A stretch of 64,000 nucleotides of DNA from Polytrichum commune (lineage: Eukaryota; Streptophyta; Polytrichopsida; Polytrichales; Polytrichaceae), in contig OX485805.1 in NCBI GenBank assembly GCA_950295325.1, positions 27,887,501 through 27,951,500 of the forward strand, written 5' to 3'. The position numbers were made by a program, and so were the translations under genes. Shown piece by piece: positions 1 through 10,770 of this stretch; within the stretch, counting starts at the first letter, position 1; each line of letters starts with the position of its first letter. Under the pieces are notes generated by a model that was not told where the DNA came from, ran no database searches, and saw nothing but the letters and a program-made list of their open reading frames with translations.

Positions 1-793
1 ACGAACGATAAAGGATCTCCTGGCGGAAATCCAGAGGGTGGTCCCGCCAAGCGGAACACCGCGGAGGGTGCTCTATCCGGGTCCGCCAGGGTCACCAACC
101 GGAACCCTCTACGAGGTGGTTGGTGAAGTAGCCCTGGTTCAGAATCCGCCGGCCTCTGCAGGACCCAGCCAACAAGGAGGCGGCTCTCGGCCTGGTAGTT
201 CCGGAGGGGCTCCGGAAAGGGTCCGTTCTCCCCAGGTGAGGCGGAAGAGCACCGGGTCGGTCCGATCCGGAAGGGGCCAGTCCCCTGTTCCGCGGAACTC
301 GGATAGGTCCCGGACTCCGGATAGGGCTAGGACGCCGATCCGGCACCAGACTTCCGATCGGGAGGCCACTCCGAGTAGGGGCAAGGCCCCTATGACCCAC
401 GCCTCGCCATCGTCTCCACGGGACTGCCAAGTGGTGAGTCCATTTCCTCCGCCACACTCAAGGGCGGCCTCCAACAGGGATCCGCGGACGGCTTCAGTCT
501 CGGGCGGACGGAATCCGGAGCAGGGCACCGGAAGCGATCCTTCTCCAGTCCGAAGCATCCGGATGGGGACAGCTTCTGGAACCCCAGGGACAGTCTCCGG
601 GACACCAGGGACCGCTACCTCACGGGCCGAGAGGGCAGCGGATTCGGAGGACGAGGTTGCTCCGTCTCCGAACATGAGGAGGATGCTCACGCGGCTGCAG
701 AAGGCGTCGCCGGCAGGGGGCTCATCCGCCGTCAGCGGGTTGGGGAGTCACTCAAAGGAGGGATCGGCTCCGAAGAAGCACCGGTCTTCTTAG
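1..793 (+). CDS. 3' end of an unidentified low-complexity reading frame
   Basis: The frame is open from the left edge of the window (position 2) to a TAG at 791-793, so the start is outside. The visible part is about 263 residues, very rich in Ser, Arg, Pro, Gly and Thr, with repeated S-x-R-x-P and S-G-T-P-G-T blocks and a basic end (KKHRSS). No catalytic motif is visible. An AATAAA lies about 75 bases after the stop (near 868), as expected for a transcript end. The frame contains many TCCGG hexamers, as does the non-coding DNA that follows. It could be the disordered tail of a retroelement polyprotein or of a host protein; I do not recognise it. Confidence 0.4.
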   Translation, partial: RTIKDLLAEIQRVVPPSGTPRRVLYPGPPGSPTGTLYEVVGEVALVQNPPASAGPSQQGGGSRPGSSGGAPERVRSPQVRRKSTGSVRSGRGQSPVPRNSDRSRTPDRARTPIRHQTSDREATPSRGKAPMTHASPSSPRDCQVVSPFPPPHSRAASNRDPRTASVSGGRNPEQGTGSDPSPVRSIRMGTASGTPGTVSGTPGTATSRAERAADSEDEVAPSPNMRRMLTRLQKASPAGGSSAVSGLGSHSKEGSAPKKHRSS

Positions 794-799
794 TTAGGG

Positions 800-2250
800 G
801 AGTAGCTAGATTAGTTAGGCAGAATGGAGGTAGGCAGGTAGGACTTAGGAGTTTTTGAAGACGATTAATAAAATTTTCCTTTGGTAGTGTCAGCGGAAAA
901 CCCGGATCTGGATCCGGGAAATCCGGGAGACCGGGGGTAGTTAGGGTTTTCTTAAGCGGCGGCCGCTTGGGCCGCCGCCCTCAGTTTAGGGATTTTTGAG
1001 CCTCTACTTAAGGATGAATAAGGAGCTTGAGAAGGGTTCCTTCTCAATTGTTGTATTGCGATTACTCCTATTCCGAATAAATGTCTTTGCTTCTCACTCC
1101 TTGACTTCTCTTTATTGTTGTTTGTGTGAATGATCCGTAGATCGTTAGTGGAAGAGAGAGAGAGAGCATGAGGGATAGGAGTTCCGGATAGGACATGAGA
1201 GAGGAGACCCAGATCGGATCCGGTTATCGCCTTGTAGATCCTCTCTGAGTGTAGTGGGAGGGAAACCTCACTCATCCGGTAGGTTGGGTAACGTCTAGGT
1301 GGGATAGCCGCTGGGAAGATTGGGTGAGATCCGGAAGGGATCCGGACTTACGCCAATCTGATCTTCTGAAGAGGTCCCACCGTCCTTAGACGGACCTATC
1401 CGGATTAGTGGTACGGATCGCCCAGTTAGCTCAGATTGAGTAGAATCCAAGGTAGAGGTAGCCGGACCGATCCGTCGGACGGAGAAGGAGAGGTCCGGAT
1501 CAGTAAGGATTCCGGATTGGAGGCCACCTCCGGCGTGCAGTAGGAAGAGATCCTCATTGTTCCGAATGCCTGGGTAACGTCCATGTGAGATAGCCGTCGT
1601 TAGGACTGGGCAAGATCCGGAAGGTGCCGGACTTACGCCATCCGACCTTCTGAAGAGGTCTCACAGTCTTTGGACGGGGTAATCCGGAAAGTGGTACGGG
1701 TCACCTACTCATTCCGTCGAGTTAGATCTCCGGTCGGAATCCGGACTCCTCTGGCCACTATGGTCCCAAGAAACAATCCACATCTCTCTGCGTGACCTGC
1801 CAGGACGGACCTGATCAATCCGGATTGGTTGTGAGGGAGTTTCCGGATTCTAACCTTATCAAGGACGTCTTCACCGGAAGAAACCACTTATCCTAGAGGG
1901 TAGACGTAAAGGGGTGGGTAAGTAGTATAAAGAGGACATAGAAATAACATCCGGAGAGGCACACTCCGGAAAAAGGCTAAGAATGTCCCCAAAGACCAAA
2001 TATCCGGAAATAAGGATTTCCGGAAATTTGGCTAAGGAAGAAGAAATAAGCAGGTACGGAGAGTCTTAGACCTCCTACATTTCACAGAATCCCTGGACGA
2101 TACTAGGGTCATCCGGACAACCCGGATTAGGCACTTAAAACCGCCAATCCGGATATTTTGGTGTTCGCGTGTTCCCACAGGTATGTCCACTACTTTAAAA
2201 CCCATTCTACATTTTTCAAGTAATTCATTAATCTCCATGATCTTAATATA
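800..2250. repeat. TCCGGA-rich non-coding region with an internal direct duplication
   Basis: The palindromic hexamer TCCGGA and its variants (ATCCGG, TCCGGG) recur every few tens of bases from about 80 to 2150, then stop abruptly. Two diverged direct copies of about 140 bp lie at roughly 1284-1424 and 1566-1713; both contain the words GGGTAACGTC, GATAGCCG, CTTACGCCA and CTTCTGAAGAGGT. No gene is visible. The abrupt compositional edge near 2250 suggests a repeat unit or retroelement end, but no LTR pair or target-site duplication is visible in the window. Confidence 0.5.
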
Positions 2251-5200
2251 TTGCTCTATGGGTCACTGTGAACCCTTTGAGTGGTCCACCACTCTGCGGG
2301 ATCACCTTTAGTTAGAATGTTAGCATTAAAAGTTAGAATTGATAGGGAATTTAGGGAAAATTAGTTCATTTAGCATTTAGCCTAGAAGAAGGAAGGTCAA
2401 AATGAAACTAAGTAGTGCTAGAAGATAGCAAAGTAGAAAAAATGTGCTAGCTAGTAAAAACAACTAGCTAAGCAAATATTAGTAGATGCTAGTTATTAAG
2501 CAAATGTTAGTAGATGCTAGCTAAGCAAGTGTTAGTTTATTAGTTAGTGTGAGGCAGACAAGACTATTGGAGGTGTTTTACGTAAGAAGATAAAATCGGC
2601 GTGAAGAATTTTGAAGAAAAAAAGAAAGAGAGCAAGGGGGATACTTGCCCACTTGCCCCCTTGCCAACTCGATGGCGGAAAAATTAGAAAGATTTCTAAA
2701 GGTTTTTTGTCGGAGCCACCTCGGCGAGAGGGTGGCAACCTCAACCGGGAAAACCCCCGAGCCAAAATTTCGGGAAAGGGTTTGAAAAATAGATCCGGTG
2801 GAGGAGGGGTCCAACCCTTTTGTGAGAGGGTTTAAAAACCCCTCCTTCCACCTTGTAGCTCTCTCTCTTTCTCTAGTTTTTGGGCGAAGCCCTGCTTCAA
2901 TGTAGTTAGGAAAAAATCCTTTAGCATGTATTCTCAATGGTCTAAAAGAAAGGCTTGAGAACCTCCTCTACTCTCTCTCTCCTAGTTAGGTTGTGTGTTT
3001 ATTAACACACCAACAAAATTATTCCTTCTTTTGTAGAGGTAGGTTGGATGGTAGAGTTTTGAGTAGAGGCATTATAGACCTCATCTGCCAATGCCCTGAA
3101 GGCTTAGTTCAAAAGCTAGAACAAGATACTTATCATTTTTCTCTTAGAGAGATTTCATATAGCCATCCATAGCCGTTTCCCATTTGTGATTTGGTTGAGA
3201 TGACAATTAGTTATGGATTTTCAAAGATGGAGTAGAAAAACTGGGTGGTCTTGTGGGTAGCGGCTGCTGGATCAGACCTGCGAGCCCAATAGGAATTTTA
3301 ATTCCAAGAAATTATATTTTTCCCAAGTAGAACTTTTGTGTAGCTTTCCAAAATGGCTTAGAACATTTGATTTGAGCATGATTTGAATTAGATATGAATT
3401 GTGCAAGATGGGACACATAGTTTGAGAACTTTTGGTTGACTGCTGCATTACAGAGGACCTGCTGGGTTCACTTCGGCTTACCTTTCTAATCACATATTTT
3501 TATCAAATACATCTTTTTAATATCTCTCCAGGGTCATATAGAACGTTTGATTTGACTAAGATTTGAATTAGATATGAATTGTTGAAGGCGAGATACATAG
3601 TTTAAGCCTTCTTGATTGACTGCTGTGTTACAAGGAGTCCGCTGAATTTCTATTAGCTTAACCTGCTGATGTCATAATTTTTCTAGTTAGAGCTTGTTCA
3701 TAGCTTTCCAATGGTATAAGGAAAGCCTAGATCCAAGTAGTAAGGAATGTGCTATGAATTTTTGAAGTTAGAAGGTAGATAGGTGGGTTGGAAGGGTCGG
3801 TTGAATCGACCTCACACTTCCAACCCTCATAACTTTTGCATTTCTTATCCGATTAGAGTGATTTTTAGATCATTGGAAAGATAATTTGGTGCACTAAGTA
3901 TAAATATTATGCTTAGGATTAAATTACAGGGCAGAATAACACTTTATATTTTAATTGTTAACTAAGGTACGCTTACTACCAAACTAGTTACAAAGAAGGA
4001 GGCAAGGTCGACGCTCGGAAAGTGGAGCAAGGAAGGAGGTAGCGGCTCGGCCTACATCAAGCCCAAATCAACCGAGGAAAATTGAGGTAAATTAACTAAC
4101 CTTAAGCCTTCCATTTAGGATTGGAGGGAGCACGGCTAAGGTACGCATTTCTAAACCCACTCACCTATCCCGTAAGGTCAAGTGGCTTGACCACTTGACC
4201 GCCAAGGGAGTACCCAATTCCATTGTTTTCGGGGCCCTTGGTATGTTTTGTGGTAGTAGCTTCATTTATTAGCAAGTTTCGTGTGTGGTAAGTCGGATTA
4301 ATCACCGACACGACCACTCTGAATGTTGTTGGTGGAAAGGTGGGGTTAATGACCCGCGAATCCACTATTATGTTGTTGGCCCCATAGATTGGGAGTAATG
4401 GCCCCAATTTATGAAGATTGCGCAACAGGTTGAACCTACAGGTCGCCCGTCACCCTGGTCCCATTGAGTTGCATTTCGTGGTCTATCCAGTGTAAACACA
4501 TTTAACAATCAAAACATACAAAATAAATCGTAAACCCTTGTTGGCAAGAGACCCGAGGTAAAGGGTGATGCCTAATATGTTAATGAAGTGAGTTAGGACG
4601 TGCAAACAAAAGTAAGTAATTAAGAAGGAATTTGTGTGAAGGGTGGGACTTAGGCCAAGTTCCCCCGCTTAGAAAACTAAATAGAACTAAATAAAGAAAT
4701 AGGAAGAATTGAATGGTCCATCAAATTGTCGTTATTCCGTTCGTTGAGTTAAGGTGGTATGAGTCACACCCGGTTGGGTGTATCAGAACCATCCCAATTC
4801 ACAAATTAGGATTGCCTTGGTTTCAAGGCTGGTGCGTCTGCGCGTAGAATAGGTTGTAGGTTAAGGTTAGAACTAGATATGAAATTGGTTAGTGGAGTTT
4901 AAAGCCACACTAGTAAAAAACTAAGGCCTAACCTCCGGAGGTGCTACGACGCATATTTAATCTCCCTTAAAAATCTAACTACTCACGTTATACACCTATC
5001 ATCCGGGTTCGGCTTGGGCGCCTGCAAATGCAGGCCACCTTCACCGAAGGGCTTGTGTGATACTTTTAGGCTCCCTCGAAAGGGGGTGGCCCAAAAGTAC
5101 CACAACTACCTTTAAATTTTGTAAAATAAAACCATAAACATTTCAAATGTGAAGCAAATTTAGGGGTAACCTTACCTTTCATTTTTTTAAATCTTTCTTT

Positions 5201-7040
5201 GGCTTTAAACCATTTGCTTTAAACATATACTTTTGATGAAAGGTTTTGAAGATCGTATATTGGTATTCTATAATCGAGTCCTAAACACAACTCACCACCG
5301 AAAGAAAACTCCAAATATAAACAAGTTTGCTACTACTTATAAACGATAATACAAGCTGAGGCCTATGTGTGGAAGGATTGGATGGATCCGAAAGGTTGTT
5401 TAATGTACAAGAGGGATGTACATTCAACACATACCCATGCATTTTGTTTTAATACAAGCTTAGACCTATGTGTGGAGGGATTGAATTAATCCGTAATGTT
5501 GTTTAAGGTATTACAAGCATATGAATTCTCCCCATATCTCGATGTTTCGGTTTTGTTAATTGCGTTTCACAACTTATTGCGATAATTGAGGGATTCACAA
5601 GTATTTCTTGGCAAAGTTTCATGAGAATTTGTGGCCAATTGGTATATTGCCCCAATTGCATTTGAATCCCACCTTTGAGAAGAAAAAGAATTCTTATACT
5701 GAAGTTAATCAACAAGACATCCTTTTATTGAATATTATTACTATTCTCGAAATATAGAGTCCCCTCCATAGCTCGGGGGGTGCACTGTACTAAACATGTA
5801 CGAGTTATACGTGAGTGCACAGGAGGGGTATTGATTTGGACCTTGCCGTATTGCATATACATATGGTATACATGTTATAATTTATAGTTACGTACATATA
5901 TGGAAGGCCTTTAAAAAGTATAGAATAATTGTACTTGTATGGTATTGTTACTATACTATATATCATAAGTGTTCATATTGGATAAGTTTTCATAAGGTTT
6001 GGTTTGTTGGGAGAGTTTATAGGATGCGGAGGAAGTTTGGTAATCGTTGGGTGGAGTATAGGGATCCATTTGACTTGATGGACCGTCCATCAAACGTGGA
6101 GATTGGTTTATGTTGGTATCAAAAGGGGCTAACAACAAGTGGACATATGATCTTATTGATCATTCCATGGTAGACTTAGAGACAATAATTGCATTTGTAT
6201 ACTTATGTTAATGACTCTCGGGGGGGGGGGGGGGGGCAGTCATTGGTTGGAGTAGCAATATACGTGCAAACAAATGATAGGGTATTTTAAAAACATGGGG
6301 GCAAAAAATTATAAATGGACTTAAGAGTAATATAGGGTATCAAAAATGGCACTGGACATCTTTAAAGTAGTATAGGGTATGGAATAATTGGTAATTTGGA
6401 ATTATAAGTAATGCAAGCCATTTTTCTATTAACCCAAAGTAGAAATTTATATAATGATAGCATGTGAAAAAAATAAGAGAATTGAAAGTAATACCCCCCT
6501 ATATCCTTATTTTTTTAACACACTGCCCCCCCGAGTAATGACTAATATATATGAATGGATGTTTTTTTGTGTATACATATTGTCGCTTGTATATTTATTG
6601 TTGCAATTGTATGTGTATTACTTCATTTCACAAAAAATCACTTGTATATATTAGGGGGTTTTTAGAGTATGCAGTGAACGCACGTGATTCTAGGTTTTAA
6701 TGAAAGGTGCTCCCCCACTCTCCATAGAGGCCACACTAGAAATTGTAGTTAGTTTCTCTCATTGTTTGGAGTTCCAAAATGATATTATTATTATTATTGA
6801 TGTCATTTAATTGTTGACAATGACATAATAATTTACTCAACCTCACACCCTAATATAATTTCCTAAAATAATGAATACTTTCTAGAGCTCGTATGAATAT
6901 TTCACTCATTATCAAAAGTGAAGAGAAGAGGCAACGAGATGGCTCATTTTATATTTAGAGTGACATTTAGTGTGACTTTTAACTTGCCTTAGCATAAACA
7001 TAAGATGTTATTATGACATAATATGATAATAAAATCACCA
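2251..7040. other. Gene-free repeat DNA with local duplications
   Basis: No convincing reading frame or RNA gene was seen in about 4.8 kb. It holds decayed local duplications. One unit of about 180 bp, with TGATTTGAATTAGATATGAA followed by TTGACTGCTG, is present at about 3360-3490 and 3538-3665. Another of about 100 bp, around CCTATGTGTGGA, is at about 5350-5410 and 5450-5512. The remainder is AT-rich with no feature I can name. Confidence 0.5.
6220..6236. repeat. Poly-G run of 17
   Basis: An uninterrupted run of 17 G residues stands in AT-rich DNA. Such a tract is a likely sequencing-length error site and could form G-quadruplex-like structures. Confidence 0.9.
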
Positions 7041-7047
7041 AACTAAG

Positions 7048-7055
7048 TATAAATT
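7048..7055 (+). promoter_or_regulatory. Possible TATA box of locus A
   Basis: TATAAATT stands at the AT-rich to CT-rich transition about 200 bases before the CT-rich leader of locus A. Position and composition fit a plant core promoter, but nothing else confirms it. Confidence 0.3.
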
Positions 7056-7189
7056 AAACCCCTATTTCAATACCAAATATAGACCAGTAGGGTGATGCCA
7101 CGTAAGGGTATAGGCCGGCGATTGGGCGCGACGTTTGGGGTAAGGACACGTGGAGGCACGCCATTGTTTTAGGGTTCCAAGTACTCCAG

Positions 7190-7749
7190 CACCCTTTCGC
7201 CCTCGCTCTTCGTGCTTTTCCTTCCTTCTCTATCATCTCTTCCTTCCGTTCCTTCTACTGTTGCTCTTGCTTCTCTTGCTTTAGGGTTATAGGGTTTCAA
7301 AGTACACCAGCTCCCTTTTGCCCTCCTCTTCGTGCTTTTGCTTCCTTCTCTTGCAGCTCTTGTTTCTCTTGTTTCTTTTGTTTCTCTTGCTCATCTGCTC
7401 TTGCTTCTCTTGCTCATTTGCTCATCTTCTCTTGTTCATCTTCTCTTGCTCATCTGCTCTTGCTCATCTTCTCTTGCTCATCTTCTCTTGCTCATCTTCT
7501 CTTGCTCATCTACTCTTCTTCTCTTGCTCATCTTCTCTTGCTCAACTTCTCATCTTCTCTTGCTCATCTGCTCATCTTTTTTTGCTTCTTTTGCTTCTCT
7601 TCACTTTCTTCTCTTGTTTCTCTTGCTTCTTACCCTTATCTTCACTTTCTTCTCTCTCTTCTCTTGCTTCCCTTGCTGGTCTTGCTTCTCTTTCCTCACA
7701 ATGCAAAACTCATTCTTATTGGTCAATTGCTGACGCGCGTCAGAGCTAG
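7190..7749 (+). other. CT-rich leader or minisatellite, probable first non-coding exon of locus A
   Basis: A pyrimidine-rich stretch is built from variants of CTTCTCTTGCTCAT repeated many times. Long open frames here on the + strand (Leu/Ser/Cys only) are products of the repeat and are not taken as genes. The stretch ends at GCTAGA followed by GTAAGT (donor at 7750), which would make it a transcribed leader exon. A small palindrome, GCTGACGCGCGTCAG, at about 7729-7743 has the same GACGCGCGTC centre as the locus-A palindrome. Confidence 0.4.
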
Positions 7750-8136
7750 AGTAAGTTCTCCTTGTTTGCTGCTCATTTGCTTATTAGCTCATTAGCTCAT
7801 TAGTAAGTTTTGCTTGCTGCTTGCTTGCTTGCTGCTCATTAGATCATTAGGATGCTCATTGTTGCTTGCTACTGCTCATTAGGTTGTTTTCAGTTGTTGA
7901 TCTTAGTTGTTGCAAGGGTAATTAGTGTTTCAGATGTTGCTCATTAGGGTTTCAGTTGTAGCTTCACCATGTAGTTCATTATATTTTTTGCATACAAATC
8001 AATAGTTTCCTTTCACTTGTGTTGCATGAATCTGATTTATGAGCAACTTTTTTTGAGTAGTTCTCAATGTTGAATCATGCATGTGCACATTGAATTACTA
8101 GAGGTTTCTGACCTCAATTTTATTGTTCATTTGCAG

Positions 8137-8195
8137 TTGGTATTAGCTGCAGCAGGAGCAGCTAGTTGTGGTTTAGGAGCAAACACTCTAGAAAG
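8137..8195 (+). other. Possible non-coding leader exon of locus A
   Basis: The segment is bounded by a good acceptor (TTCATTTGCAG) and a good donor (GAAAG then GTAAGT). It holds no start codon in a long frame, so it would be untranslated. Support is splice-site quality only. Confidence 0.35.
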
Positions 8196-8407
8196 GTAAG
8201 TTTTTTAGAACATTGCAATTGCATTTTGTATGATTGCAATTTTGGGTTGTTGTGGTTTAGGGCTTAAGGTTAGCATGACAGAATGTGAGATTCCAGTTTC
8301 AAGGAATTCTGAATTTGTTTAGTACTTTGTCTATGGCTACATTCTAAGAATCATTTAGTTATGGACATGTCAGTGTTCTGAAAGTGCCTTATGTTGTCAA
8401 TCTGCAG

Positions 8408-8479
8408 TGCAGTGTTTGCTGTTGCAGTGAAGTAAGATTGCATTCTTATTTGGAGGGCAAAACCATATTGGACGACAAG
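8408..8479 (+). other. Possible last leader exon of locus A
   Basis: An acceptor (ATCTGCAG) and a donor (GACAAG then GTAAAG) bound 72 bases. The following intron (8480-9348) ends exactly before the start codon of exon 1 and contains the palindrome array, the same arrangement as at loci B (donor after 36391) and C (donor at 63901). Confidence 0.4.
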
Positions 8480-8529
8480 GTAAAGTCCCGAAAAACACGG
8501 AGCATTAATGAAAACATTGGAATACGCAA

Positions 8530-9002
8530 ACATTACAATAGCCTTTATAATCCTCAAAGTTTACGGACGCGCGTCCGTAAACTTTGTGGATCTTTGTGTA
8601 GGTGAGAGACAAGCCTCTCAAACAACATATTACGCAAACGAAGCCAAATATTGTAATATTAGGCATATTAAAATAGCCTTTATAATACTCAAAGTTTACG
8701 GACGCGCGTCCGTAAACTTTGTGGATCTTTGTGTAGGTGAGAAACAAGACTCTCAAACCGCATATTACGCAAACGAAGCCAAATATTGTAATATTAGGCA
8801 TATTAAAATAACCTTTATAATACTCAAAGTTTATGGACGCGCGTTCGTAAACTTTGTGGATCTTTGGGTAGGTGAGAGACAAGCCTCTCAAACAATATAT
8901 TACGCAAACGAAGCCAAATATTGTAATATTAGGCATATTAAAATAGCCTTTATAATACTCAAAGTTTACGGACGCTCGTCCGTAAACTTTGTGGATCTTT
9001 GT
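8530..9002. repeat. Tandem array of 135-bp units each carrying the locus-A palindrome
   Basis: Four palindromes of 30 bases occur at 8556-8585, 8691-8720, 8826-8855 and 8961-8990, exactly 135 bp apart. The arms are AAAGTTTACGGACG and its complement around a 2-nt centre (CG, CG, CG, CT); the third copy has one changed base in each arm. The 105 bp between palindromes is also repeated almost unchanged, so the whole unit was duplicated. The array lies in the leader intron of locus A. Long frames read through it on both strands because 135 is divisible by three; I do not regard them as genes. Confidence 0.9.
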
Positions 9003-9094
9003 GTAGGTGAGAAACAAGACTCTCAAAAATATATGTAGGTGAGAAACAAGACTCTCAAAAAAATGTAGGTGTGAAACAAGACTCTCAAAAAAAT
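9003..9094. repeat. Short tandem repeat, three units of about 31 bp
   Basis: GTAGGTGAGAAACAAGACTC followed by an A-run recurs at 9003, 9035 and 9065. It is an internal re-amplification of part of the 135-bp unit. Confidence 0.85.
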
Positions 9095-9139
9095 ATTAAC
9101 CGTAACTTGAATACATTGATATTTACCACCATACTATCT

Positions 9140-9295
9140 TTGCGAAGTTTACGGACGCGCGTCCGTAACTTATAGAGATATTTGAGTATATAATATACGC
9201 GTTATGCGTATTTGGAAGAAATGTATCTTTTCATTTGGATCCAAAAATATAATTGAGACAATTTGGAAAACTTTACGAACGCGCGTTCGTAAAGT
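9140..9295. promoter_or_regulatory. Two single palindromes in the leader intron of locus A
   Basis: An A-type palindrome (TTTACGGACG-CG-CGTCCGTAA) lies at about 9144-9165. A 26-base perfect palindrome of the C type (ACTTTACGAACG-CG-CGTTCGTAAAGT) lies at 9270-9295, just 53 bases before the start codon. The second is the only C-type site noted at locus A. Confidence 0.85.
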
Positions 9296-9348
9296 ATGAT
9301 CTATATCTTTTGCCAAGAATTCTAACTTATCTCTCTTATCATTTGCAG

Positions 9349-10638
9349 ATGGCATCTAAAAAGAGACATGCAATTGAGATGTTCGTAGAAGCTCTCATTC
9401 CTCCGCTACCAGAAGCCATCAAAGACATAAGTCCCAACGACCATTACAAGCCACAAGATGAAATTGTGGATAATTGGACAGTATTGGTAGAAAAGGACGA
9501 GAAAGAAATATTTGTGCTTAGATTTGCATATCAAATGAAGACGGACATAGATGAAGCTGAGAAGTGGATAAAGCTTAAATCGTGGACAGTAGAGTGTGCA
9601 GTGGCACAAGGGGATTATGTAGTAATAGACCTTGAGAAGAAAGAAGATCGGGTCACTTTCATTTTGCACGAATCCTACCACCCCTTCAACAAAAATGAGT
9701 GTGAGAATGCTAGTACAGATGCGGCTTGCTTCAATCTCCAGACGGAGTTCCAAGACTATGCATGCAATGCACCTTGGACGGGTAAGCGGCTTGGACGACT
9801 TTTGAACAATGTAACAAGAGTAAATGGAGCCTTGCTAGAGGCCAGAAAGGGGAAAGAGAAGAAAAAACAAGTCGTTCCTGAACGACCCAAGCGTGTGCCT
9901 AAACCAGTGCCGGAATCCTCAAGGCCCTCGCAGAGTGGTGCATCAAGAGGGAGCAGACAGGCGAGTAAACGCTCTCACTCGCAGATGGACTCTGGACTAA
10001 CAGAGGGTCCGGATGTCAGCTCTACACTGACTGTCGCTCCACTCCTCAAAAAGGGTCAACGCCCTGACGCCGAACTCTCAACAAAAATATTCCAAGAGTT
10101 CGATGAGAAGACGAAGGGATGCTGGCCCCTTGGCAGGTATTTTACTTTCGAAGTAGACGTCTACAAATGCCACAAGGGCACCAAAAGTATGAATACCAGA
10201 GCAAAAGAAGAAAGCGGTGTATGGTGGCAAATGAACAACATCATGAACAACCCCAACTTTGACAGGCAAACCATTTGTGTGACACCAAAGGATCCTATCG
10301 TTGAAGTCAACGAAAAAAATTGGCCGATTCTCAAGAATGGAGAGTTCTACATTGTCGACGGCCAACATAGTGTAATGGCTGCAAAAGCTCTCCTTGAAGA
10401 CGACGAGTGGAAAAGCCCATTAAAGGAGACAATCCGATATTGGAAGGCATTCGTCGTGCATTCCAAGGACTCGAACCAACTCATAGCAATATCTGCCTTC
10501 ATGAACCAGGGGAATAAAGTGAGGCAGTTCGAGGCTTCATGGGCAGCCAACATCGTGGCTGGGAGGACCTTGTGGGTGGAGCACGAATGTCCCCCAAAAG
10601 AAAGAGATAATGCTGTCGTGAAGAACCCAAAATGGCAA
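9349..10638 (+). CDS. Locus A exon 1: N-terminal region with DGQH (ParB/DGQHR-like) motif
   Basis: First coding exon (430 codons) of an intact gene whose four main exons encode about 1597 residues. The ATG directly follows an acceptor (ATTTGCAG), as at loci B and C, so the leader is spliced. Residues 1-150 form a conserved region of unknown fold. Residues about 195-260 are Ser/Pro/Arg-rich with a basic patch (SKRSH) that could act as a nuclear signal. Near residue 335 stands FYIVDGQHS, followed by WKAFVV and, near 386, NQGNK. DGQH followed by an Asn/Lys-containing helix is the signature of ParB-like/DGQHR domains, which in bacteria and phages often precede DNA methyltransferases. The final residue of DGQHR is Ser here. 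The exon ends NPKWQ in phase 0. No stop or frameshift is seen. The domain call is from motif recognition only. Confidence 0.8.
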
Positions 10639-10655
10639 GTATGTTACTCAAATAG

Positions 10656-10679
10656 ATTTACGGACGTGCGTCCGTAAAT
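10656..10679. promoter_or_regulatory. A-type palindrome in intron 1 of locus A
   Basis: Arms ATTTACGGACG and complement surround centre TG, 17 bases after the donor of the 132-bp intron 1 (10639-10770). Confidence 0.9.
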
Positions 10680-10770
10680 GTGGCCCTTCTCCTCCCACTG
10701 ATTCAAATATTTGAATTTAATTTGTACTGAATTCAATGTTCTGATTTCTTGCAATTCGCGCCTCTTGCAG

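Noticed and set aside
7318-7795. Three overlapping Leu/Ser-rich reading frames
   Set aside because: They are translations of a CT-rich repeat in all frames; no other support.
8505-9038. Reading frames of about 175 codons on both strands over the 135-bp array
   Set aside because: The unit length is divisible by three and the palindromes read alike on both strands, so frames arise from the repeat.
9349-10638. Direct equation with a bacterial ParB/parS partition system
   Set aside because: The DGQH motif and palindromes are suggestive, but no helix-turn-helix or CTP-binding motif could be identified by eye.
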